Source of the DNA: an uncultured Collinsella sp. | GTDB taxonomy: Bacteria > Actinomycetota > Coriobacteriia > Coriobacteriales > Coriobacteriaceae | Length of the DNA: 10,959 nucleotides | Direction: 5' to 3' | NCBI GenBank assembly: GCA_958428675.1 | Contig: CAUAGV010000043.1 | Coordinates: 1 to 10,959 of the forward strand | Shown here: positions 6,497-10,959 of the stretch, piece after piece | How the letters are laid out: each line of letters starts with the position of its first letter | Position numbering within the stretch: the stretch's first letter is position 1 | The notes under the pieces: model-generated | The model's database searches: none | Told to the model about the DNA's origin: nothing | Seen by the model: only the letters and a program-made list of their open reading frames with translations | Program-made: the position numbers and the translations under genes

Positions 6497-7387
6497 ATGC
6501 AGCTTTCTCAACTCGAATACCTTCAAGCGGTAGCGAACTATGGCGGCGTGCGCAAAGCAGCTCGCGCCGTTCATGTGAGTCCGCAGGCCGTTTTGTCGGC
6601 AATCAAAAAGTTGGAATCTGAGTATCAGATTGTTTTGCTCGACCGATCGGCGGGGGAGGCTGTTTTGTCTCCGGCGGGCAGAGAATTTGCGCGTCGTGCA
6701 CGCGTGATCCTGGCACAAGTCGACGATCTCAAAAAGTACGCCCAATCGAGGGACGACGGCGTCTCGCCCGATGGCCACTTTCGTCTTTACGCCCCCTGCC
6801 TTCATGGGCGGGGGCGCCTTTTTGCCGAAAACTGGTACGACTCGTTTGAAAGCTCGCACCCTCAGATTCACCTTGATGTGTGGCATCAGCCAACGGCAAC
6901 ATGCTTTGAATCACTTATACTTGGAATTTCGGACGCGGCTATCTCATTCGAGGAACCACGGGACAGCGTCCTTTCTTCAAAATATTTGGGTGAAAAGGAG
7001 CTCAAGGTTCTTTCATGCCCAGCGGGCCATCAATCTGTGGGCGCCATGACCATTCGCGAGTTACTGGGCGGCAGGCTCGCTGTTCCCATTAATTTGTCAC
7101 CCTGTCTCAATGCGATTAACCAATGCCCTGAAGCCCAGCTCGTCAATTTTCGCTTCCGTGATGTTGAATACGGAAGCAGGGCTCAGACTGAGTTTCTTCA
7201 AGCCGGGGGATTGATATTGAGTTTGTCTGGGTCCTCTCTCGCATCGGATGGGTCAGAAGTGAGTGAGTGCTCCATTGAGGGTTCGCGTGATGTAACCTTG
7301 CCTATCTACTTTTGCTATCGGCAAAATTCCTGGACTGATCGACACCAGACGGTTTTTCTGCACCTATTGCGTCATCTTGCTTCGTGA
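6497..7387 (+). CDS. LysR-type transcriptional regulator
   Basis: The 296-residue product has an N-terminal winged helix-turn-helix typical of LysR regulators: LEYLQAVANYGGVRKAARAV at residues 6-25, the recognition helix near SPQAVLSAIKKLE (28-40), then LLDRSAGEAVLSPAGREF. A linker helix precedes an effector-binding domain from about residue 90 (GHFRLYAP). Length is typical. The effector domain is divergent, so no ligand can be named. The ribosome site TTTGGAG (6484-6490) lies six bases before the ATG. The gene has more A/T-ending codons than xseA or ackA and is followed on the same strand by an MFS gene, its most likely target; LysR genes more often face their target. Bases 6790-6823 inside the gene form a terminator-like hairpin without disturbing the reading frame. 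Confidence 0.92.
   Translation: MQLSQLEYLQAVANYGGVRKAARAVHVSPQAVLSAIKKLESEYQIVLLDRSAGEAVLSPAGREFARRARVILAQVDDLKKYAQSRDDGVSPDGHFRLYAPCLHGRGRLFAENWYDSFESSHPQIHLDVWHQPTATCFESLILGISDAAISFEEPRDSVLSSKYLGEKELKVLSCPAGHQSVGAMTIRELLGGRLAVPINLSPCLNAINQCPEAQLVNFRFRDVEYGSRAQTEFLQAGGLILSLSGSSLASDGSEVSECSIEGSRDVTLPIYFCYRQNSWTDRHQTVFLHLLRHLAS
6790..6823 (+). terminator. Terminator-like hairpin inside the LysR gene
   Basis: CGCCCCC (6790-6796) pairs with GGGGGCG (6810-6816) and, after a single bulged T, GCC (6798-6800) pairs with GGC (6807-6809) around the loop TTCATG. Two bases later TTTTT (6819-6823) follows. This is the form of an intrinsic terminator, lying about 300 bases into the coding sequence. It may cut LysR transcription short, although ribosomes translating the message would oppose folding. 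Confidence 0.5.
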
Positions 7388-7456
7388 GATTAATTGGCTT
7401 CGAGACATCAAGTGATTATTGACGCCTTGTAACACATAGCTGACGGCTTTGCCCTC

Positions 7457-7489
7457 ATGCTTTTCCAAGATTCCGATTTAGATTGCTGA
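7457..7489 (+). CDS. Possible 10-codon leader peptide before the MFS gene
   Basis: ATG at 7457 opens a frame of ten codons (MLFQDSDLDC) ending in TGA at 7487-7489, two bases before the right arm of the hairpin that covers the MFS ribosome site. The left arm lies inside this frame, so a ribosome here would open the hairpin. No good ribosome site precedes the ATG (only GACGG at 7442-7446), so the frame may be chance. Confidence 0.25.
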   Translation: MLFQDSDLDC

Positions 7490-7500
7490 CTCTTGGAGGG
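7461..7500 (+). promoter_or_regulatory. Hairpin sequestering the ribosome binding site of the MFS gene
   Basis: TTTTCCAAGA (7461-7470) can pair with TCTTGGAGGG (7491-7500): seven Watson-Crick pairs (TCCAAGA with TCTTGGA) plus three G-U pairs, over a 20-base loop. The right arm contains the whole ribosome site TTGGAGGG that serves the ATG at 7507. In RNA this would lower translation of the transporter unless the hairpin is opened by a passing or stalled ribosome, a ligand or a protein. No clear promoter was found in the rest of the gap after the LysR gene. Confidence 0.5.
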
Positions 7501-7506
7501 CGGAGC

Positions 7507-8667
7507 ATGAAAAACCGTACGGTTTTGCTTTATATGACGTTCGTTTTTCTGTCGAACTTCAGCACCATTTTGTATTTTCTGACGGTTTACCTTGAATTCG
7601 TCGGATTCTCGATGGTGGCGATTTCTAGCATGATGATTGCATACCAAGTGAGCAAGTTCATTCTTGAGGTTCCTACTGGTTATATTGCTGACAGGTTTGG
7701 ACGAAAGGTGAGCGGCCTCGTTGGCATTGTGGGAATGCTTGGGTACTACGTCGCCCTGCTTCTCGTCCGATCTCCTCTGCTTTTAATCGGTGCGTTCGCT
7801 CTCAAGGGTTTTGCCGTTGCATGTGTGAGCGGATCCATCGAAGCGATTTACATTGACAGCGTCTCTCAGGACCAGCTCGTAAGACTTAATGTCGTTGAGC
7901 GATTTGTTTTCTATGCCTCTTATGCCATCTCCGCTTGCGTGGGCGGTTTCATTTCGTCCGTTGGTGCATATCTCATTGGTCTTTCGGCAGATATCATCGC
8001 AATGGTGTTGACGCTGGTTGTCGTTGTCTGCATTCCTGAGATGCGAAGAGGGGGCACTGCGACGACACCCGAGCGTGGAATGAATCCGAAGATGATCGGT
8101 GCCGCTATTGCGGGTAATGACATTCTTCGTTCAGCGTTCATCATGGACTGTTCTCAGGCATTTGCTTTTGTCGCCCTGGAAGACTTTTTCTCACTGCTGC
8201 TTGCGGGTCGCGGAATGAATGCCGTCGCCTCGGGTGTGACCATTGCGGTCCAGCTTCTTACCTCCGCCTCCATAGGGTTTATTGTGCCCAGTGTGATTGC
8301 TCGTGTCGACAAGGGCCGCTTTGCGCGTATTTGCGGCATCGTGCGTCTTTTCCTGACAGCTCTGTTTTTGATTCCTTTAACTCCGGTTTATTTGCTGCCC
8401 GTGTTCTATGTGCTGCAGACGGTCGCTTACTCGTTATTTGCTCCAATTAAATACTCAATTTTTCAAAATACTGCCGATTCTTCGATGCGCTGTTCACTGA
8501 TTTCGGTTCAAAGCCAGATGGTGGCGGTGGGTGCCGTTCTTTTCTATCTGCTCAGCGCTGTGTTGAGTAGCGTTGCGGGCATTCGAGTCGTATTGCTTGT
8601 CGCGCTCGAGATTTCTTCCCTTGTGTATATCCCCGCGCTATTTCGTCTTACAAGTCAAAGGACATGA
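7507..8667 (+). CDS. Major facilitator superfamily (MFS) transporter, putative efflux
   Basis: The 386-residue product is a polytopic membrane protein with about 11-12 hydrophobic segments. It carries MFS motif A, GYIADRFGRK, at residues 58-67 between the second and third helices, preceded by EVPT as in many drug/H+ antiporter-like members. Length is normal for a 12-helix MFS protein. A short charged loop near residues 180-197 (PEMRRGG onward) separates the two six-helix halves. The start is set by GGAGGG (7495-7500) six bases before the ATG. A LysR-type regulator lies upstream on the same strand and a clear terminator lies 33 bases downstream. Codons ending in T or A are frequent (many TTT, GTT, ATT), unlike the acetate kinases. 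Its substrate is unknown; efflux of a drug or metabolite under LysR control is inferred. Confidence 0.9.
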   Translation: MKNRTVLLYMTFVFLSNFSTILYFLTVYLEFVGFSMVAISSMMIAYQVSKFILEVPTGYIADRFGRKVSGLVGIVGMLGYYVALLLVRSPLLLIGAFALKGFAVACVSGSIEAIYIDSVSQDQLVRLNVVERFVFYASYAISACVGGFISSVGAYLIGLSADIIAMVLTLVVVVCIPEMRRGGTATTPERGMNPKMIGAAIAGNDILRSAFIMDCSQAFAFVALEDFFSLLLAGRGMNAVASGVTIAVQLLTSASIGFIVPSVIARVDKGRFARICGIVRLFLTALFLIPLTPVYLLPVFYVLQTVAYSLFAPIKYSIFQNTADSSMRCSLISVQSQMVAVGAVLFYLLSAVLSSVAGIRVVLLVALEISSLVYIPALFRLTSQRT

Positions 8668-8700
8668 GTATTTAGGCACCGATAACTTATATATCAACGC

Positions 8701-8737
8701 AATAAACCCGAGCGCGAGGGCGTTTGGGTTTATTATT
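8701..8737 (+). terminator. Rho-independent terminator after the MFS gene
   Basis: AATAAACCCGAGCGC (8701-8715) pairs with GCGTTTGGGTTTATT (8720-8734), 15 pairs including two G-U, around the tetraloop GAGG. The right arm ends in a T-rich run TTTATTATT. It lies between the MFS stop and the first acetate kinase, so it should insulate ackA from the LysR-MFS unit; an A-rich left arm could let it work weakly the other way. Confidence 0.8.
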
Positions 8738-8787
8738 GATGCGTATGTAACCTGGCGGCGCCACACCGCCTGTTAGTAGGGAGACAC

Positions 8788-9966
8788 ATGAACGTTCTGG
8801 TCGTCAACGCAGGATCTTCGACCCTTAAGTATCAGGTCATCGATACCAAGTCCCATAAGGTGTCCGCAAAGGGCTCCTGCGAGCGCGTCTGCTTTACCGG
8901 CGGTACCTTCACCCACGCTGCCAACGGCTCCAAGAAGGTGACCGAGAACATCGAGTTCCCCGACCACAAGGTCGCCATCGAGGTCGTCCTGAAGGACCTC
9001 GAGGCCAACGGCGTCAAGATCGAGGGTATCGGCCACCGTATCGTTCAGGGCGGTTGGTACTTCGGCGATTCCTCCCTCGTCGACGAGGACGTCCTCGCTA
9101 AGATCCGCGAGGTCGCTCCGCTGGCGCCGCTGCACAACAACCCCGAGGCCAACGTTATCGAGTACTGCCTAGAGCAGTATCCCGACCTGCCCAACGTTAC
9201 GGTCTATGACACCGCCTTCCACTTCAACATGCCCGAGGTCGCCAAGACCTACGCCCTGCCCAAGGACGTCTGCGACAAGCTGCACATCCGTAAGTACGGC
9301 GCCCACGGCACCAGCTACCGTTATATCTCCAAGAAGGTCGCTGAGATGACCAACGGCGAGGCCCGCAAGGTCGTCGTGTGCCATATCGGCTCCGGCGCTT
9401 CCCTGTGCGCCATCGAGGACGGCAAGTGCATGGACACCACCATGGGCTTGACCCCGCTCGACGGCGTCATGATGGGCACCCGCTGCGGTTCCATCGACCC
9501 GGCTACCGTGTGCTACCTGCAGCGCGAGGGCGGCTACACCTTCGACGAGGTCGACGAGATGATGAACAAGAAGTCCGGCCTTTTGGCTGTGACCGGCGGC
9601 AAGACCAACGACTGCCGCAACGTCGAGGAGCTCGCCGCTGCTGGTGACCCCGAGGCTCAGCTCGCCTTCGACATGTTCGTCTACAAGATTGCCGCCAAGG
9701 CTGCCGAGATGGCTACTTCTATGTGCGGTATGGACACCCTGGTCTTTACCGCCGGCATCGGCGAGCACGCTCCGGCCGTCCGCGCCGGCGTTGCCGACCG
9801 CCTGGCCTTTATGGGCGTCAAGATGGATCATGCCCGCAACGCCCTGCGTGGTGACGGCGCTTGGTGCCTGTCTGCCAAGGATTCCAAGGTCAAGATTTTC
9901 GTCATTCCCACAGACGAGGAGTTCATGATCGCTTCCGACGTCGAGCGCATCGTCAACGGCAAGTAA
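8788..9966 (+). CDS. ackA: Acetate kinase, first (intact) copy
   Basis: Acetate kinase makes ATP and acetate from acetyl phosphate in the cytoplasm, the last step of the Pta-Ack fermentation route. The 392-residue protein is full length. Known active-site positions are present: Asn7 in VNAGSS, Arg84 in GHRIVQGG, His116 in APLHN, Asp141 in YDTAFH, His173 in YGAHGTS, Arg232 in MGTRCGSIDP and Glu377 in PTDEE. Some family motifs are altered: GHRIVQGG in place of GHRVVHGG, HGTSY in place of HGTSH, GSGAS in place of GNGAS. The ribosome site AGGGAG (8778-8783) is four bases before the ATG. Codon choice is strongly G/C-ending and regular, as in highly expressed genes. There is no pta gene beside it; upstream is the MFS gene behind a terminator, downstream a second, broken copy. 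Confidence 0.96.
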   Translation: MNVLVVNAGSSTLKYQVIDTKSHKVSAKGSCERVCFTGGTFTHAANGSKKVTENIEFPDHKVAIEVVLKDLEANGVKIEGIGHRIVQGGWYFGDSSLVDEDVLAKIREVAPLAPLHNNPEANVIEYCLEQYPDLPNVTVYDTAFHFNMPEVAKTYALPKDVCDKLHIRKYGAHGTSYRYISKKVAEMTNGEARKVVVCHIGSGASLCAIEDGKCMDTTMGLTPLDGVMMGTRCGSIDPATVCYLQREGGYTFDEVDEMMNKKSGLLAVTGGKTNDCRNVEELAAAGDPEAQLAFDMFVYKIAAKAAEMATSMCGMDTLVFTAGIGEHAPAVRAGVADRLAFMGVKMDHARNALRGDGAWCLSAKDSKVKIFVIPTDEEFMIASDVERIVNGK

Positions 9967-9979
9967 TTGATACAAGGGG

Positions 9980-10017
9980 AGGGGACTGGATGGCCTTGTG
10001 CCGTTCAGCCCCCTTTT
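9980..10017 (+). terminator. Rho-independent terminator after the first acetate kinase
   Basis: AGGGGACTGGATGGC (9980-9994) pairs with GCCGTTCAGCCCCCT (10000-10014) with one A-C mismatch and two G-U pairs, loop CTTGT, followed by TTTTAC. It starts 13 bases after the ackA stop, so the second copy should need its own promoter. Confidence 0.8.
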
Positions 10018-10037
10018 ACGCTCTTTGGGCGAAGAGT

Positions 10038-10066
10038 TTGATAGTTATTTATCGAATTCTGATAAC
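10038..10066 (+). promoter_or_regulatory. Candidate promoter of the second acetate kinase
   Basis: TTGATA (10038-10043) and GATAAC (10061-10066) are separated by 17 bases, and the stretch is A/T rich. Transcription would start near 10073, leaving a leader of about 58 bases. AGTTAT (10043-10048) and ATAACT (10062-10067) form an inverted repeat spanning the spacer, a possible operator. TAAGG and CCTTA (10074-10078, 10088-10092) form a small hairpin further down. Confidence 0.4.
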
Positions 10067-10130
10067 TTCTTATTAAGGATACGGCCGCCTTATGGGTTTG
10101 CCGACCGTACTGTAATCACGAAGGAGTCTC

Positions 10131-10959
10131 ATGAACGTACTTGTTGTCAACGCCGGTAGCTCAAGCCTTAAATATCAGCTTTTGGATACCGATACCCGCG
10201 AGGTTTTCGCCAAGGGCAACTGCGAACGTATCGGTTCGGACATGGGCATCTTTGGCCACTCCGAGAACGGTGGCGCCAAGCAAACCGAGGAGGTCCCCTT
10301 CCCGGACCACCGTTCGGCTATCGCACGTGTGCTCGAGGAGCTCGAGAAGACCGACTTTACGATCGATGGCATCGGCCACCGTATCGTTCAGGGTGGCTGG
10401 TACTTCGATGATTCCGCGGTCGTCGACGATGAGGTCATGGCTAAGATCCTCGAGGTGGCACCGCTTGCCCCGCTGCACAACTACGGCGAGGCGGCGGCAA
10501 TCGAGTATTGTCGCGAGAAGTATCCGGAGCTGCCCAACGTGGCCGTCTTCGACACTTCGTTCCACATGACTATGCCCGAGGTCGCCTACACCTACGCCCT
10601 GCCCAAGGACGTGTGTGACAAGTATCACGTGCGCAAGTACGGCGCCCACGGCACAAGCCACCGCTATGAGTGGATGATGGCCAAGGAGATCCTGGGCTCG
10701 CGCTGCCACCGTCTGCTTTAGTGTCATCTGGGCAACGGCGCTTCGCTCGCCGCCATCGAGGACGGTGTATGCCGCGATACCACGATGGGCCTCACGCCGC
10801 TCGACGGCCTGATGATGGGCACCCGTTGTGGTTCCATTGACCCGGCTACCGTGTGCTACCTGCAGCGCGAGGGCGGCTACAGCTACCAGGAAGTCGATGA
10901 CATGATGAACAAGCAGTCCGGCCTGCTCGGCATCTGCGGCACCAGCGATATGCGCGACG
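10131..10959 (+). pseudogene. ackA: Acetate kinase, second copy, interrupted by in-frame TAG; 3' end beyond window
   Basis: From ATG at 10131, with AAGGAG (10121-10126) four bases upstream, the frame reads 196 codons of a clear acetate kinase (VNAGSSSLKYQ, GHRIVQGGWYF, APLHN, FDTSFH, YGAHGTSH) and meets TAG at 10719-10721. The same frame then continues without another stop to the window end as more acetate kinase (CHLGNGASLAAIEDG, MGTRCGSIDPATVCYL). Matching positions in the two copies are always 1343 bases apart, so there is no net insertion or deletion; the TAG stands where copy one has GTG for Val197. A product ending at the TAG would lack the Arg of MGTRCG and the second domain, so it should be inactive. 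Motifs HGTSH and GNGAS are closer to the family norm than in the intact copy. Other readings are a base-call error or amber read-through. Confidence 0.8.

Noticed and set aside
7419..7424. TTGACG as the -35 of an MFS promoter
   Set aside because: No -10-like sequence lies 16-19 bases downstream (7441-7449 is GC-rich).
9169..9975. Minus-strand open frame (268 codons) opposite ackA, with a similar one opposite the second copy (10161-10727)
   Set aside because: Both mirror the codon pattern of acetate kinase; similarity between them only reflects the duplicated sense strand.
10719..10721. TAG read as pyrrolysine or a reassigned codon
   Set aside because: rnd and the lipid kinase end in TAG here, acetate kinases do not use pyrrolysine, and no pyl genes are visible.

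Overview
The window is ordinary, gene-dense bacterial chromosome of fairly high GC, with G/C-ending codons in most genes, strong GGAGG-type ribosome binding sites and short intergenic gaps. The gene content and protein flavour (two adjacent acetate kinases, YugP-type peptidase, XseAB, secreted C69 dipeptidase) suggest a gut anaerobe of the Coriobacteriia, most likely Collinsella or a close relative. That assignment is inference from reading alone.

Layout. On the minus strand: a secreted C69-family dipeptidase whose 3' part leaves the left edge (1-718); about 300 bases without a gene ending in a strong terminator (941-993); then a two-gene unit read right to left, a YegS/DgkB-type lipid kinase (1129-2046) followed by a 30-residue single-span membrane microprotein (1027-1119). 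From 2145 everything is on the plus strand: RNase D (rnd), a long compound palindrome, a YugP-type membrane zinc peptidase, the exonuclease VII operon (xseA, xseB), a HIT-family nucleotide hydrolase, a LysR-type regulator, an MFS transporter, a first acetate kinase (intact) and a second acetate kinase that is broken by an in-frame TAG and continues past the right edge.

How it fits together. Most of the left and middle is housekeeping: RNA processing (rnd), DNA end processing (xseAB), nucleotide hydrolysis (HIT), membrane protein turnover (YugP) and lipid phosphorylation. The LysR plus MFS pair (6497-8667) has visibly more A/T-ending codons than its flanks and looks like an acquired regulator-efflux cassette placed between the HIT gene and the acetate kinases. 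The MFS gene has a leader in which an inverted repeat covers its ribosome binding site, with a possible 10-codon leader ORF over the other arm. The acetate kinases make ATP from acetyl phosphate; no phosphotransacetylase gene is beside them.

Most worth a second look: the amber codon in the second acetate kinase (196 codons precede it, the downstream frame is intact, and there is no net indel against the first copy); the leader of the MFS gene; the terminator-like hairpin inside the LysR gene; the 98-base compound palindrome after rnd; and the membrane microprotein coupled to the lipid kinase. I see no CRISPR array, tRNA, rRNA, insertion sequence or phage gene, and no obvious new multi-gene defence or biosynthetic system.
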